64,000 bases of DNA from Tautonia rosea. Its GTDB lineage: Bacteria; Planctomycetota; Planctomycetia; Isosphaerales; Isosphaeraceae. The position numbers and the translations under genes are program-made. The DNA lies in NCBI RefSeq assembly GCF_012958305.1, contig NZ_JABBYO010000003.1, forward strand, positions 186,001 through 250,000, in the 5' to 3' direction. Shown piece after piece: positions 35,851-46,726 of this stretch. The first letter of the stretch is position 1; the number at the start of each line of letters is the position of its first letter. The notes beneath the pieces were generated by a model. The model did no database searches. It was not told the DNA's origin and was given only the letters and a program-made list of their open reading frames with translations.

Positions 35851-38361
35851 ATGATCGGATCGGGGATTGCCAGGGGCCTGGGCCCAGTGTTGCTCTGCGC
35901 CCTGATGCTGGCGTGGCTCTGGCCGATCGGAATCGGTGGAGCGATGCCGGTCGGCGGCGACGTGACCCAGTTTCAGATGGGCCTGATGAGCGTGCTCGGC
36001 GAGGCGATCCGCGCCGGTCGCTTGCCGCTCTGGAACGATCGCTGGGGCTTCGGATTTCCGAGCCTGGCCGAAAGTCAGATGGGGGTTTATTACCCGCCGC
36101 ACTGGGTCTGCTTCGGACTCTTGCCGGTCGAGGCCGGATACACGGCAAGCATGGTGTTGCACTTGCTCTGGGGAGCCCTCGGAGCCTTCTGGGCGGCCCG
36201 GCGATTCGGGGTGTCCTCCTGGGGGGCGACCCTCGCGGGAGGAGCCTGGGGGGCCTCCGGCTTCTTTCTCATTCACCTACCGCACCTCTGGGCCCTGAGT
36301 GTTGGAAGCTGGACCCCCTGGATCTGGGGTTTGGCGTGGTCGATCCTCTCGGGGAGAGGTGGACGCGGAGCCCCCTGGCTGCTGGCGGCAGCCGTGACGG
36401 TTCAGGTTCTCCCCGGACATTTCCAGCTTGCCTTCTGCACACAGGTGAGCGTGGGGGTGATGGTGCTCGGGGCTCTGGTGATAGGCAAGTCCACGCGCTG
36501 GGAAATGACGCTGCGATCGATCCTTGTGCTACTGTCCTTGCTGGCGATCGTGCCAATGGCCGCCTGTCAGATCGTGCCGACGGCGCAACTGGCCCGGCTC
36601 GCGGAAACACAACGCGACTTCGAGTACCTCTCCGGCTTTGCGGCCACCCCGGTGCATCTGGTCAATCTTGTCGCTCCTGATCTCTATCACCGTTCTCCGC
36701 TTTGGCGGCCGGTCATCTGGGACCCGTTTCACACCTCTCCGGAAGAGCTTCGGCTTTACGTCGGCCTGATCCCCGCCTTTCTGGCCCTGATGGCGCTTTG
36801 CCGACCAGGCCCGCACGCCGGGATTATTCGCGTACTGTTCCTGGTGCTGGCGGTCGGTTTGTTCCTGAGCCTCGGCCCGTACGTGCCGGGCTTCCGGGTC
36901 TTCAGTCAGTGGCCGGGTTTTTCATTCTTCCGGGCACCAGCGCGATGGGGAATGATCGTCTCGCTTGCCCTGGCAATCCTCGCCGGCTTCGGCTTCGACG
37001 CGATCCAAGACGGCCGCCTCCTTCGGCCCGGTCGGTGGCTTGTCGGCTGTGTGCTGGGAGCTGTCCTCTGGATCGGGGCCGTGATCGGCCTGTTCGAGCT
37101 TGGCTTGAATGCGACCGGGAGCCCTGGAGCTTCGAGCATCGTCGGCCTGTACGAGCGGGCCTTCGAGCAATTTCCGTGGACCAACGATCCTCCCGTCACC
37201 GAGGTCTTCGCCCGGGCCCGACGCCCGCAGGCCGATCTTCGCGTGATTGCTGCCCAGGAGAGAGAGGGACTCGGTCCCGTGCCGACCGGCGGCTTACGGC
37301 TCGATCGAGAACGATGGCGAATCTATCGCGCCGAACTGGGAACGACCGTCACCCTGTTGATGAGTGTCGTGCTGCTCGCTCCGCTGGCCAGGCGACGAAC
37401 GACGCTGATGATCGGGCTCGTCGTGCTGACAATCGTGGACCTTGGCCTGATGGCTCGCCGTCGTCCGGTGGATGCGGCACCAATCCGCCCGCTCACGGAA
37501 CAGAGTCGCGTCCTGGGACGCCTCGCCGAGCTTCCCCAAGGAACCCGCTCGATCGACCCGATGCGCAACCTGACGATGGTTTCGGGCGCGGCTCCGATCC
37601 AAAGCTACCGAACACTCGACTTGCCGATTCATCCCGAACTCCGCGGCCTTGCTGACGCCATCCCCCGATCGGCTCAGGAGGTCGAGGCGATCCTCGACGC
37701 TCAACGCAGCCTCGGCGCGCGAGTCCGAGTAATCGGGCCGATCGGCCCCGGCATCGAGCTTCTCCGCGACCGCTTCACCGAAACCGGACGCATCGAGTCC
37801 TCCGAGATCCTCGATGACCCCAGCCTGACTTCCTGGCTCCTCGGGCCTGGATTCGCCGAGACCGACGAAGGGCGGGCCGGGCGCTACCTGGTCCTCGATG
37901 CCGGGGCGGCTCCTCGGGCCTGGTTCCTGCCGACCGACGCCTCTGATCCGATCGAACGCTTCCGCAACGACCCGGGCGATCCGATGCGGATCCCGGAACT
38001 GCTCGACGACGCCCGTCCGCTTGACCTGCTCATGACGGTCCCCGAGCGCCTGGAACTGTCGATTGAGACGGACGGCCCCGGTCTTGTCCTTGTGACGCAG
38101 CTCGATTATCCCGAGTGGACTGCCTCGGTCAGCGATGCCGAAGGGGTGGCGAACCCGGCCCCGGTTCATAGCGTCCTGGGGGGATGGCAGGGCATTGCGT
38201 TGCCCGGTCCCGGATCGTGGACGATCCGGCTTTCCTACGAGGGACGCTTCGAGCGACTGGGGCTGCTGCTCTCCTCGATGTCCTGGGTGGCCTGGCTTGC
38301 CGGACTGCTCATCACTCTGCGTCGTCACCGAGCAACATCGCTCCATCCGATTGAAGGCTGA
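35851..38361 (+). CDS. Large polytopic membrane protein, YfhO-like
   Basis: 836 residues from the ATG at 35851; the open frame upstream has no membrane or family character. Twelve or so hydrophobic helices lie in residues 1-460 and 520-600, with one near the C-terminus. The [20 protein letters not shown] loop followed by [20 protein letters not shown] is characteristic of YfhO/GT-C-like proteins, where D-x-x-x-Q and P-L-W-N line the site. A soluble, mostly beta region (about 620-800) is extracytoplasmic. The family is linked to lipid-carrier-dependent glycosylation of cell-wall polymers. It is followed after 50 bp by argC. Confidence 0.72.
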   Translation: MIGSGIARGLGPVLLCALMLAWLWPIGIGGAMPVGGDVTQFQMGLMSVLGEAIRAGRLPLWNDRWGFGFPSLAESQMGVYYPPHWVCFGLLPVEAGYTASMVLHLLWGALGAFWAARRFGVSSWGATLAGGAWGASGFFLIHLPHLWALSVGSWTPWIWGLAWSILSGRGGRGAPWLLAAAVTVQVLPGHFQLAFCTQVSVGVMVLGALVIGKSTRWEMTLRSILVLLSLLAIVPMAACQIVPTAQLARLAETQRDFEYLSGFAATPVHLVNLVAPDLYHRSPLWRPVIWDPFHTSPEELRLYVGLIPAFLALMALCRPGPHAGIIRVLFLVLAVGLFLSLGPYVPGFRVFSQWPGFSFFRAPARWGMIVSLALAILAGFGFDAIQDGRLLRPGRWLVGCVLGAVLWIGAVIGLFELGLNATGSPGASSIVGLYERAFEQFPWTNDPPVTEVFARARRPQADLRVIAAQEREGLGPVPTGGLRLDRERWRIYRAELGTTVTLLMSVVLLAPLARRRTTLMIGLVVLTIVDLGLMARRRPVDAAPIRPLTEQSRVLGRLAELPQGTRSIDPMRNLTMVSGAAPIQSYRTLDLPIHPELRGLADAIPRSAQEVEAILDAQRSLGARVRVIGPIGPGIELLRDRFTETGRIESSEILDDPSLTSWLLGPGFAETDEGRAGRYLVLDAGAAPRAWFLPTDASDPIERFRNDPGDPMRIPELLDDARPLDLLMTVPERLELSIETDGPGLVLVTQLDYPEWTASVSDAEGVANPAPVHSVLGGWQGIALPGPGSWTIRLSYEGRFERLGLLLSSMSWVAWLAGLLITLRRHRATSLHPIEG

Positions 38362-38411
38362 TCGAACCTGCCGCTGACTCTCTCTCCTCGCTTCCGCTCA
38401 AGGACCTTCCG

Positions 38412-39434
38412 ATGACCGACGTGGCGATTGTGGGCGCCTCAGGATATACCGCCCGGGAATTGATTCAACTCCTGCTCCGGCATCCTGGTTCCCGGATTCG
38501 CATGGCAACCTCTCGGAAGGACGAAGCGCCGAAGCTCGATGCACTTCATCCCTCGCTCGCCGGTCGGATCGACCTTGCCTGCGAACCGTTCGATCCCGAT
38601 CGCGTGGCCGAGGTTGCTCAGGTCGCGTTCCTTGCCTTGCCTCATGGGGCGAGCATGGCGGCGGTTCCCGAACTCCGACGTCGAGGGCTCCGCATTATCG
38701 ACCTCAGCGCCGATTATCGCCTGAACGACGAAACCGTCTACGAAGATTGGTACGACCATCCCCATACCGATCCCTCCGGCCTTCGTGAGGCGATTTACGG
38801 GTTACCCGAACTCTATCGAGATGCGATTCCTTCCGCCCCTCTGATCGCCAATCCTGGGTGTTACACCTCAACCGCAATCCTCGCCCTGGCTCCGCTCGTT
38901 GCCCAGAACCTGATCGAGCGATCGGGCATCATCATTGACGCCAAGAGCGGCGTCTCAGGCGCGGGGCGATCACCGAAGCTCACCACCCACTACCCCGAAT
39001 GCAACGAAAGCCTCTCGGCTTATGGCGTCGGTCGCCACCGACACACACCAGAGATTGAGCAGATTTTGACGGATGTTGGTCAGGCCGTGTCCAGCGACCC
39101 CGTCGAGGTCATTTTCACCCCCCATCTGGTCCCGATGGACCGCGGCATCCTTGCCACGATTTACGCGCAGCCCCGGAGGGCGGTCACCGAGCTCGATCTC
39201 CTTGATCTCTACCGCGCGTTTTATCGCGAGTCTCCCTTCGTCCGGGTCCTCAGTCGGTTGCCTGCAACGAAAGACTCAGCCTTCTCGAATTTCTGCGATC
39301 TGACCGTTCGAGTCGTCCGAGGAAAGGTCCTCGTCATTGCCTGTCTCGATAACCTGCTCAAAGGGGCTTCAGGGGTGGCCGTTCAGAACTTCAACCTCTT
39401 GACTGGCTATCCAGAGACCACCGCACTGCTGTAA
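38412..39434 (+). CDS. argC: N-acetyl-gamma-glutamyl-phosphate reductase
   Basis: 340 residues. ArgC reduces N-acetylglutamyl phosphate with NADPH in arginine synthesis. N-terminal [20 protein letters not shown] is the Rossmann fold, ALPHGASM and LSADYRL follow, and the catalytic Cys lies in ANPGCYTS (about residue 150). Also visible are the substrate-side SGVSGAGR and [13 protein letters not shown]. The length equals the long-form family. No other arginine gene is present nearby. Confidence 0.97.
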   Translation: MTDVAIVGASGYTARELIQLLLRHPGSRIRMATSRKDEAPKLDALHPSLAGRIDLACEPFDPDRVAEVAQVAFLALPHGASMAAVPELRRRGLRIIDLSADYRLNDETVYEDWYDHPHTDPSGLREAIYGLPELYRDAIPSAPLIANPGCYTSTAILALAPLVAQNLIERSGIIIDAKSGVSGAGRSPKLTTHYPECNESLSAYGVGRHRHTPEIEQILTDVGQAVSSDPVEVIFTPHLVPMDRGILATIYAQPRRAVTELDLLDLYRAFYRESPFVRVLSRLPATKDSAFSNFCDLTVRVVRGKVLVIACLDNLLKGASGVAVQNFNLLTGYPETTALL

Positions 39435-39576
39435 GCCGTTGGAACGTCGGCAGCCCGGTGCCCGGTCGACGGCGTGTCGGCAGATCCGATACGATCAAGA
39501 AGGAAGGTTCGGCCACCCGCAACGGGTCGTTTCCCGGAGTGCGGGGGGTCAGGTCTGCTGTTGGGGAGACGAGACG

Positions 39577-40023
39577 ATGAACCCGTCGATCCGTACGACC
39601 TTGCTCGCCGTGACCTGCCTGGCTGCCCTGGGAATCGTCATCGGCGGTGTCCAGGCGCGTTCGCAGGGGGAAGCACCTCAGGACCGCACGCTTTCCATGT
39701 TCATGCAGGCCAAGCTCGACCACTCGAAGGACGTGCTCGAAGGCCTGACTGTGGCGGATTTCGAACAGATCGTCCAGGGTGCCCAGGCTCTCCGGCAACT
39801 GGCCGAGAATGAACTCTGGCGCGTCAGTCCGAATATGACCTACGTCCGCTATACCGAGGAATTCATTCGCCTCACCGAAGCCCTCGAAGAACAGGGGCGC
39901 GCGAAAAACATTGATGGTGCCACACTCAATTATGTGAACTTAACCATCAACTGTGTCAATTGTCACAAGTTCGTCCGCGATCAGCGCGTGACCTTCCTCG
40001 ACCCCGAAACCCTCCGCCGCTGA
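39577..40023 (+). CDS. Exported c-type cytochrome (cytochrome c'-like)
   Basis: 148 residues from the ATG at 39577. A signal peptide (about 1-30, ending QARSQ) is followed by a four-helix-like domain: MQAKLDHSKDVLEGLTVADF, ALRQLAENELW, YTEEFIRLTEALEE. The single heme site CVNCH lies near the C-terminus, at residue 130 or so. A four-helix bundle with C-terminal CxxCH is the cytochrome c' layout. Such small cytochromes are numerous in planctomycetes; the electron partner is unknown. Confidence 0.8.
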   Translation: MNPSIRTTLLAVTCLAALGIVIGGVQARSQGEAPQDRTLSMFMQAKLDHSKDVLEGLTVADFEQIVQGAQALRQLAENELWRVSPNMTYVRYTEEFIRLTEALEEQGRAKNIDGATLNYVNLTINCVNCHKFVRDQRVTFLDPETLRR

Positions 40024-40190
40024 TCTGGTGTGAACCGAACACCATACAGAACTTCCGTGGCGTGAGTGGTTCCAGTTTGCTCCTTACCACAACCCCATCC
40101 TCGCGCTTCACCCGGCCTTCGTCCACCCTGTCGCCCATCGAGGGGAAGAAGGCCGGGGAGAGGCGCTTCAGTAGGCGATCGAGACCCAGT

Positions 40191-40925
40191 TCAGGTGATG
40201 AACAACCTGATTCCGGCGGCGACGAGCACGACGGCCAGCACCCGGCGCAGCATGGTCGGGTTCAGTCGATCGCGCCCCGCCCGCGCCCCGATCATTCCGC
40301 CGACAATCGCTGCCGGTGCCCAGAGCACCAACCCGATTGGCAAGTGCGGCGTCGAGCAAAGGTAGCCGGTCAGCCCGGCGATCGAACTGACGAGCACGAA
40401 CGGAGCGACCAGCCGAGCGGCTTCCTTCGGGTCTGCCCACCCGAGCAACTGGAGGGCCGGAAGGAGAAAGATTCCTCCTCCGGTGCCGGTCAATCCCGCG
40501 GCAAGACCGATGACCGCGCCCAGCGCAATCCCCGCACCGATCGGAATGCGCATTCCGCCGCGATCCTCGCCCTCATCACCGGTCGGCCAGACCAACCGCA
40601 CCGCCGAGAGAATCAATAGGCTTCCCACGACCGGCAGATAGATTTCAGCCGGTACGTGGATCAATCCTCCGAGGAAGGCCATCGGCACCGCCGGAAGGGC
40701 GATCGCCGCAACGGTCTTCAATCGATCCCATGAGCCCGAGTGAAAGACCCAGGTCCCGACCAGGGCGACGAAGCCGTTGAGCAGCAACGACGCCCCTTTC
40801 ATCGCGAGCGGATCGACCCCGAACAACGCCAGCACCGCCAGATAGCCCGACGCCCCGGCGAGCCCAACACTCGCATACAGGGCGGCGACAATCGCGATGA
40901 GCAAGGCCAGCACCACGGGTTCCAT
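40191..40925 (-). CDS. TauE/SafE-family membrane transporter
   Basis: 244 residues with seven to eight hydrophobic helices. Two repeats are visible: GLAGASGYLAVLALFGVDPL in the first half and GLAAGLTGTGGGIFLLPALQ in the second, the G-x-G-G-G-x-x-x-P signature of the TauE/SafE (DUF81) exporters. These move sulfite, sulfoacetate or other organic anions. No sulfur gene is adjacent, so the substrate is unknown. Confidence 0.9.
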   Translation of the reverse strand: MEPVVLALLIAIVAALYASVGLAGASGYLAVLALFGVDPLAMKGASLLLNGFVALVGTWVFHSGSWDRLKTVAAIALPAVPMAFLGGLIHVPAEIYLPVVGSLLILSAVRLVWPTGDEGEDRGGMRIPIGAGIALGAVIGLAAGLTGTGGGIFLLPALQLLGWADPKEAARLVAPFVLVSSIAGLTGYLCSTPHLPIGLVLWAPAAIVGGMIGARAGRDRLNPTMLRRVLAVVLVAAGIRLFIT

Positions 40926-40988
40926 CAGCGGTTCCCCCGCAGAGTTGGCCTGCTCGCTCCCAGGGTTTCAGAGGCTTCATGTTGGCGA

Positions 40989-42407
40989 TCAACCGCCGAA
41001 GAGCGGCGCGTCGCGATCGCCGAGTCCTCCCTTCAAGGGAACCTTCCGCTCTTTTTTGGGTCGAGGAGCCTCCTCCTCTTCCTCGGCAACGGCGGGTTCG
41101 TCCTTGGCGGTCGGCTTGAGTGAGAGGCTCATCCGCTTGGCTTCGGCGTCGATGTCGAGGATCCGGGCCTCAACCTCTTGACCTTCCTGAACGATGTCCT
41201 TGACTCGTCGCACTCGTCCGGGGGCAAGCTCGGAGATATGGATGAGTCCCTCGACCCCCGGCTCGATCTCGACGAATGCACCGAAGTCCATCGCCTTGAC
41301 GACCTTCCCCCGGATCATCTGGCCCCGGCCGTACCGGTGCTCGACCGTGTCCCAGGGGCTGGGGGCCAGTTGCTTCAGCCCCAGGCCGACGCGGTCCTTC
41401 TCCTTCTCGATCTTGAGGACTTTGACCTCGACCTCATCGCCGATCTTGACCACGTCTTCGACCTTCGTCCCGCGTGACCACGAGAGATCGGAAACATGGA
41501 TCAAGCCATCGACACCCCCGAGATCGACAAAGGCACCGAAGTCCTTGATCGATCGAACAACACCCTTTCGAATTTGGCCTTCCTGCAGCTCGGCCCAGGT
41601 CTTCTCCCGCATCTCGGCGCGTTGCTGTTCCAGCAGTTCCCGACGGGAGACAACGAGGTTCTTCTCTCTCGGGTTTGCCTCGGTCACGACCACCTGGAAG
41701 CGTTGATTGAGGTACGCTTCGGGATCGGCCACGAAGCCGAGCTCGATCTGGCTTACCGGCAGGAAGCCCCGCATGCCGTCGACATCGACTTCCAGGCCCC
41801 CCTTGATCCCCTTTGTCACACGAGCCTCGACGACCATCCCCCGCTGAACGCTTTCCCAATCAGCGTCAACGGCCGCCCCTTTCAGGTTCAGGCGGGTCAG
41901 GCCGGCGGCAGGGTCGTAGCGATCGACCATCACCTCGATGGAATCACCCACGTTCGGCAAGGGTTTCTTGGCGCCGAACTGCGAGACGGGAATGAACCCC
42001 TCGCTCTTGGTGCCGAGGTCCACAATGATCTCGTTCTCACGGACCCGAACCACTCGTCCGACCTTTGGAGCCTTGGCCGTTTCCGTGCCTCGACGGCCGG
42101 AAGGAGAGGCCTTCGGCGGTGCGGCTTCCGACCGGGCCCGTCGGTTCATCGAACCGGGAACCGTATCCGGATCAAACCCTTCGAGGGCCTTCTCCAGTTC
42201 AGCTTCCAGTTCCTCGTCCCAGTGGCGTTTCAGGTTGAGTTCCGGCCCGACGTCCTGACCGGTTGCCGCGTCAAGTGCGCGATCGATCTCCTGGTCGAGC
42301 GGATGCTGGTAAGGGTCCGGCTCAGGCTTGAGGCTCTGGCCAGGGCGGGGCCTCGGCGGCGTGCCGGCAGGGGGTTCGTTCAGGTTGCGAATCGGTTCGT
42401 CGGACAT
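40989..42407 (-). CDS. S1 RNA-binding domain protein (30S ribosomal protein S1-like)
   Basis: 472 residues. After about 110 disordered, acidic residues come four S1 domains: at about 115-175 (VGRVVRVRENEIIVDLGTKS), 190-255, 280-345 (GVVRSIKDFGAFVDLGGVDG) and 365-430 (GKVVKAMDFGAFVEIEPGVE). The last two carry the typical DFGAFV and GLIHIS/GLIHVS strands. A Glu/Lys-rich tail follows. This is the compact four-domain S1 found outside proteobacteria (E. coli S1 has six). It binds mRNA leaders at the ribosome. It is probably the organism's rpsA, but paralogues cannot be excluded. Confidence 0.85.
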   Translation of the reverse strand: MSDEPIRNLNEPPAGTPPRPRPGQSLKPEPDPYQHPLDQEIDRALDAATGQDVGPELNLKRHWDEELEAELEKALEGFDPDTVPGSMNRRARSEAAPPKASPSGRRGTETAKAPKVGRVVRVRENEIIVDLGTKSEGFIPVSQFGAKKPLPNVGDSIEVMVDRYDPAAGLTRLNLKGAAVDADWESVQRGMVVEARVTKGIKGGLEVDVDGMRGFLPVSQIELGFVADPEAYLNQRFQVVVTEANPREKNLVVSRRELLEQQRAEMREKTWAELQEGQIRKGVVRSIKDFGAFVDLGGVDGLIHVSDLSWSRGTKVEDVVKIGDEVEVKVLKIEKEKDRVGLGLKQLAPSPWDTVEHRYGRGQMIRGKVVKAMDFGAFVEIEPGVEGLIHISELAPGRVRRVKDIVQEGQEVEARILDIDAEAKRMSLSLKPTAKDEPAVAEEEEEAPRPKKERKVPLKGGLGDRDAPLFGG

Positions 42408-42545
42408 GGCCTGACCCCGTTCGGGAGGGTCCTCAGATCGGTTGGATCGGGTCGGAACATTGAATCGAATTGGATCGAATCAAGAAACGTCGAAATGCAA
42501 ATGGGTGTGAGGTTGTCCTGTGTGAAATATTTCCGGATGTCTCGA

Positions 42546-43217
42546 TCACTCAATCAGTTCCAGGGTGGCCCAGAGGCTCGGGTCTTCCCCGACCGGGAAT
42601 TCTCTCCCGACGGTCAAGAACTGATCCCCCCGGTCCGGATCGGTCACCCGGTACGAAAAGCCGAGGCGACGGTTCGTTTCCGCGTCGAATCCGTTCAAGA
42701 CCGACCCCGGCAGAAACACGTCGAGCCGATAGCCCGAACGTATTCGCTGGGCCGTCGATCGGACCGGCTTGAGGTCGGCCAACGGGGCGTCTACGGTCGC
42801 CCTCGGAATCCTCAATTGCCGGACCTCCACCTCAAGTCCTTTCCCCTTGCCCGGTACGACTCCGAGGTGAAACCGATGGCAGTGACGGCTGGCCCGGTGG
42901 ATGTCCCTTGTGTCTCTCGTGTCGATCCAGAGCTGCACGCCGTCGGAATCTTCGGGACGTTCGGGCACATGAGTCAACGGTCCGAACTTGCCCGTCACCT
43001 CGACCGAAATGCCCAGCCCCTCGACGTTCCAGGCAACCCGAACCTCGGCCCAGCTTGCTCGACCGTCGATCGCCCCCAGCTCCGGCAAGAGGCACGAGCG
43101 GTCCAGGTCGAGGAGCCGAGCCTTGCCCGATCGGGGGATCCCCTCGACCTTCGGGCAGGGCAGGGCAACCCGGAAGTAGAATGCTTGCGGAATCAGCGGC
43201 GCGGTGGATGTGGACAT
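42546..43217 (-). CDS. CBM9/DOMON-like domain protein, cytoplasmic form
   Basis: 223 residues from the ATG at 43217. A single beta-sandwich domain is suggested by WAEVRVAWNVEGLGISVEVT, SDGVQLWIDTRDTRD and the final GRLGFSYRVTD-like strand. The DGVQLWIDTR element matches the substrate strand of CBM9-like proteins, but there is no signal peptide. The gene starts 86 bp after the stop-proximal end of ribH, same strand. Function unknown. Confidence 0.6.
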   Translation of the reverse strand: MSTSTAPLIPQAFYFRVALPCPKVEGIPRSGKARLLDLDRSCLLPELGAIDGRASWAEVRVAWNVEGLGISVEVTGKFGPLTHVPERPEDSDGVQLWIDTRDTRDIHRASRHCHRFHLGVVPGKGKGLEVEVRQLRIPRATVDAPLADLKPVRSTAQRIRSGYRLDVFLPGSVLNGFDAETNRRLGFSYRVTDPDRGDQFLTVGREFPVGEDPSLWATLELIE

Positions 43218-43302
43218 CGTGGCTCGACCTCCTCTGTCGCAATTCCCGTCCCGGGTGTGTGACGTCACCGAGACGAGAGGCGAACTCCTCACGATCGCGA
43301 GG

Positions 43303-43800
43303 TTAGCCGCCCGCCCTGGTGTCGGCAACCGGCTCGGCTCGGATTTGCATCAGCAGGTTGACCATCTCGATCGCCGCCATGGCCGCCTCGCCGCCTTTGT
43401 TCCCCGATTTCAGGCCCGATCGGTTGAGTGCCTGCTCGACCGTCTCGGTGGTCAAGACTCCGAAGATCACCGGCACGCCGGTCGCCAGACTTGCCGACAT
43501 CAGGCCACCGGCGGACTGTCCGGCGACGTGGTCGTAATGCCCCGTCTCGCCCCGGATCACGCAGCCGAGACAGATCACCGCTGCATACCGACCCGACTCG
43601 GCCATCGCCTTGGCGACGATCGGTAGCTCGAACGAGCCGGGAACCCAGGCTACGTCGATCCGATCGTCGGGCACGCCGTGCCGAACGAACACCTCGCGGC
43701 AGCCGCCTAGCAAGGCCTCGGTGACCATCGCGTTGAACCGAGCACAGACCACGGCAAAGCGGCCTGCGGGGGGAGAATAATCGCCTTCGAAGGTGGGCAT
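43303..43800 (-). CDS. ribH: 6,7-dimethyl-8-ribityllumazine synthase
   Basis: 165 residues. RibH joins the aminopyrimidine and the C4 phosphate in riboflavin synthesis and often forms a 60-subunit shell. Visible are CARFNAMVTEALLGG, WVPGSFELPIVAK, CLGCVIRGETGHYDHV (catalytic His) and GVLTTETVEQAL with NKGGEAAMAAIEM. Every core motif is intact. No other rib gene is adjacent. The start at 43800 gives the normal length. Confidence 0.97.
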   Translation of the reverse strand: MPTFEGDYSPPAGRFAVVCARFNAMVTEALLGGCREVFVRHGVPDDRIDVAWVPGSFELPIVAKAMAESGRYAAVICLGCVIRGETGHYDHVAGQSAGGLMSASLATGVPVIFGVLTTETVEQALNRSGLKSGNKGGEAAMAAIEMVNLLMQIRAEPVADTRAGG

Positions 43801-43896
43801 CGCTGTGTCAAACAGGCCAGAGGATGAAGGAGGGGCGACGATCGATCGAATGAATCGGCCGATCGCCCCCGGGTTCCGATCAAAGCAGGGCTCTGC

Positions 43897-45696
43897 TTAC
43901 GCTCCGTTCAGCGCTGACAGGAAGTCCTTGTTCGACTTCGACGTCTTGAGTCGACTCACCAGTTGATTCATGGCCTCAATCGGTCCCAGATCATTCAGTT
44001 CGCGACGAAGCTCGTAAATGCGCCGCAACTCCTCATCGGGAAGAAGGTTTTCCTCGCGACGGGTTCCGGAGCTTCTCAGATCGATCGCGGGCCAGATGCG
44101 ACGATCGACGAGCTGACGATCGAGGAGCAACTCCATGTTGCCCGTTCCCTTGAACTCCTCGAATATCACCTCGTCCATCCGACTGCCGGTTTCGATCAGG
44201 GCGGTCGCCAGAATCGTCAGGCTGCCTCCTTCCTCGACCTTTCTCGCGGCGCCGAAGAACCGCTTCGGCTTTTGCAGGGCCGAGGCATCGATGCCTCCGG
44301 TCAGCACCTTGCCCGAGTGGGGGGCTTCGGAATTGTAGGCACGGGCGAGTCGAGTAATCGAGTCGAGCAAGATCACCACGTCCTTGCCGTACTCGACCAT
44401 CCGCTTGGCCTTCTCGATCACCATCTCGGCAACCTGAATGTGCCGCGAAGCCGGCTCATCGAAGGTTGAGCTGATCACCTCGGCCGTCGGGCTGTTGACG
44501 GCTCGTTCCATGTCGGTGACTTCCTCCGGCCGCTCGTCGATGAGCAGGACCATGAGGTAGGCCTCCGGATGGTTTTTCAAGACGCTATGGGCAATCTTTT
44601 GCAAGAGCATCGTCTTGCCCGTTCGGGGCGGCGCGACGATCAGTCCTCGCTGGCCGAACCCAAGCGGCGTCATGAGGTCAAGGACCCGCATGGTCGTTTC
44701 GTCGGCCGTCGTTTCCAGCTTGATCCGCTTGACCGGGTGCAGAGCAGTCAGGTCGTCGAAACCAACCTTCTCGGAGAGCTTGTCGGGATCTTCGTAGTTG
44801 ATCGCCTCGACCCGGAGCAGGGCAAAGTACCGCTCGTTTTCCTTCGGCGGGCGGATCTGCCCGGCCACGATCGCCCCGGTCTTCAGGCCGAAGCGGCGAA
44901 TCTGGCTCGGCGAGACGTAAATGTCGTCCGGGCAAGGAAGGTAGTTGTAGTCCGGGCTTCGGAGGAAGCCGAAGCCGTCGGGCAGAACCTCCAGGGTTCC
45001 CTCGCCGTACATCAGGCCGTTTTGCTTGACCCGCTCCTTGAGGATCTTGAAGATCAGGTCCTGCTTCTTCAGGCCGGTGTACTCGGTAACCCCTTCGCGC
45101 TTGGCGGCGGCGATGAGCTGCGGCATCGTCATCCGTTGCAGTTCGGTCAGATGAATCTCGCCGCGCTTGATGACCTCGTAGCGGTCGTGGATCTCCGAGT
45201 CGCCGAACAGGGCCTCGTCATCCGAGAACGATGAGAGGTTGCCCTCCAGGTCGGCCTCGGCAGCCTCGGCTTTGACGAACTCGTCCAGATCTGGATCGAG
45301 ATCATCCTCAACGAGCGATGCGGTCGAGTGGTTCAGGGGTTCGGGAGCGTCATCGACGTCCAGCCCTTCGCCGAAGGAGCGGCCTGAGCCCTGGTGCTGA
45401 ATCTCATCCGATTCAGATTCGGCCCGCTGGCGTTCGGCTCGAGCTGCTCGGTCGCGCTGCAGGCGATCGCGAAGCGTTGGCGGGGCAGCGTCGCGCTCGC
45501 GATAGGTTTCCCGGTAGCGCACCGGTTCTCGAGCACTTTCGCGGCGCGACGTGCTCGGAGGCCCTTCGCCCGCGGAGGAGTCTGCACCAATCGGGGGTTC
45601 TCCAGTCGTCGGAAGATTGGCCTGGTCGGTCTGAGACGACTTGCGGGAGCGAGACGGGGAGGGGCTGGGCTCCCGGCGACGGGTGTCGTTGGCCAT
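43897..45696 (-). CDS. rho: Transcription termination factor Rho with a long N-terminal extension
   Basis: 599 residues against 419 in E. coli. The first 180 or so are disordered, Ser/Arg/Glu-rich. The Rho N-domain ([20 protein letters not shown]) lies at about 183-225, the cold-shock RNA site ([20 protein letters not shown]) at about 231-300, and the ATPase with P-loop APPRTGKT at 355-362, [14 protein letters not shown] and SGGIDA-like Q/R loops. Rho releases RNA polymerase from untranslated RNA. Extended N-termini with RNA-binding or condensate-forming properties occur in other phyla. It lies in the order polA-coaE-rho. Confidence 0.97.
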   Translation of the reverse strand: MANDTRRREPSPSPSRSRKSSQTDQANLPTTGEPPIGADSSAGEGPPSTSRRESAREPVRYRETYRERDAAPPTLRDRLQRDRAARAERQRAESESDEIQHQGSGRSFGEGLDVDDAPEPLNHSTASLVEDDLDPDLDEFVKAEAAEADLEGNLSSFSDDEALFGDSEIHDRYEVIKRGEIHLTELQRMTMPQLIAAAKREGVTEYTGLKKQDLIFKILKERVKQNGLMYGEGTLEVLPDGFGFLRSPDYNYLPCPDDIYVSPSQIRRFGLKTGAIVAGQIRPPKENERYFALLRVEAINYEDPDKLSEKVGFDDLTALHPVKRIKLETTADETTMRVLDLMTPLGFGQRGLIVAPPRTGKTMLLQKIAHSVLKNHPEAYLMVLLIDERPEEVTDMERAVNSPTAEVISSTFDEPASRHIQVAEMVIEKAKRMVEYGKDVVILLDSITRLARAYNSEAPHSGKVLTGGIDASALQKPKRFFGAARKVEEGGSLTILATALIETGSRMDEVIFEEFKGTGNMELLLDRQLVDRRIWPAIDLRSSGTRREENLLPDEELRRIYELRRELNDLGPIEAMNQLVSRLKTSKSNKDFLSALNGA

Positions 45697-45910
45697 GAAG
45701 ACGATCTCCTGAACTGCTCGGCCGGGCGGCGAGAGCCGTCGGCCGCGACAAGGTGGCGTGATCGGGTGGCGGGTGGCGTCGTCGGACCTGAGAACATGAC
45801 CAGTCCAGGTGAGAGGTTCGATCGACGTCGCGAGCGATTGAAAACGATTGGTTGGGTTAGGGGATACAGGGAGATTGGTGGTCGTCGTTCGGCAGGTTGC
45901 CGGTCAATGC

Positions 45911-46726
45911 TTATCGTTTCCGACGGTTGCGGCTTCGCGGGCCGTCGGGTCGGCCCTGGCCCGGTCTGAACCGTCGCGTCCGAGCGATCGGACGTTCTGA
46001 TTCCACGGTCGTTTCGCTCCGGTCGTCCGGGGCGACCGAGAACTCAGGCCGTCGGATCAGCGTCCGCCAGAGTGCATCAAGGCGGGCTGTCAGGTCCTCA
46101 GGGGGGCCATGATTGGTGAAGACGTGGTCAGATTGCTCCCGCTTGCGCGTCAGTGGCCACTGGGCCGATTCCCGGGCTGAGAGTTGTTCGGCCGACCAGC
46201 CTCGAGATTCCGCGATTCGTGCCCTGCGGACTCGATCCGGGGCGTCGACGAACACGATCGCGTCGCAAAGGTCATCCCAACCGGCTTCAAACAGGACCGC
46301 GGCATCGAGGACGACCATTGGAGCTTCGCGTCGTCGGCCGACGCGTCGGATGGCCTTCTCGAACGTCGATCGCATTCGGGGGTGCAAGATCGCCTCCAGG
46401 GCCCGCAGCGCGTGCGGCTCGGCGAAGACGATTCCTCCCAGAGCCGCCCGGTCGATCTTTGGCTCCTCCCCCTCGCCGACGGTTGTGTCGAGCACATCGT
46501 CACCAAACCGGGCGACCACGGCGTTTCGCGACGGCCGCTGATCGAGCAGGGTATGGCCGATCGTGTCGGCGTCAAGCACTGTGGCTCCTCGAGCGGCGAG
46601 TTCCGAGGCCACCCGACTCTTGCCGGCTCCGATCCCACCGACCAGCCCAACGACCGGCATCGGACCGTGTTTCCACGGACCCGGAAGACGACGTTGACCG
46701 GAGGGGCGACGTGCGTAACGCGGCAT
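45911..46726 (-). CDS. coaE: Dephospho-CoA kinase
   Basis: Last step of CoA synthesis, phosphorylating the ribose of dephospho-CoA. GLVGGIGAGKSRVASELAAR is the P-loop, VLDADTIGH the lid/Asp element, and VVLDAAVLFEAGWDDLCDAI the CoaE signature, followed by FVDAPDRVRRARI. The start is uncertain: ATG 46726 gives 271 residues, ATG 46660 (MPVVGLVGG) gives 249 and is closer to the family. After the kinase domain a basic tail of 35 residues (RPGQGRPDGPRSRNRRKR end) is unusual. It lies between polA and rho on the same strand. Confidence 0.93.
   Translation of the reverse strand: MPRYARRPSGQRRLPGPWKHGPMPVVGLVGGIGAGKSRVASELAARGATVLDADTIGHTLLDQRPSRNAVVARFGDDVLDTTVGEGEEPKIDRAALGGIVFAEPHALRALEAILHPRMRSTFEKAIRRVGRRREAPMVVLDAAVLFEAGWDDLCDAIVFVDAPDRVRRARIAESRGWSAEQLSARESAQWPLTRKREQSDHVFTNHGPPEDLTARLDALWRTLIRRPEFSVAPDDRSETTVESERPIARTRRFRPGQGRPDGPRSRNRRKR

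Noticed and set aside
41496-43262. A 588-codon plus-strand frame opposite the S1-domain and CBM9-like genes
   Set aside because: The opposite strand carries four S1 domains and a second domain protein; the plus frame shows no recognisable motif.
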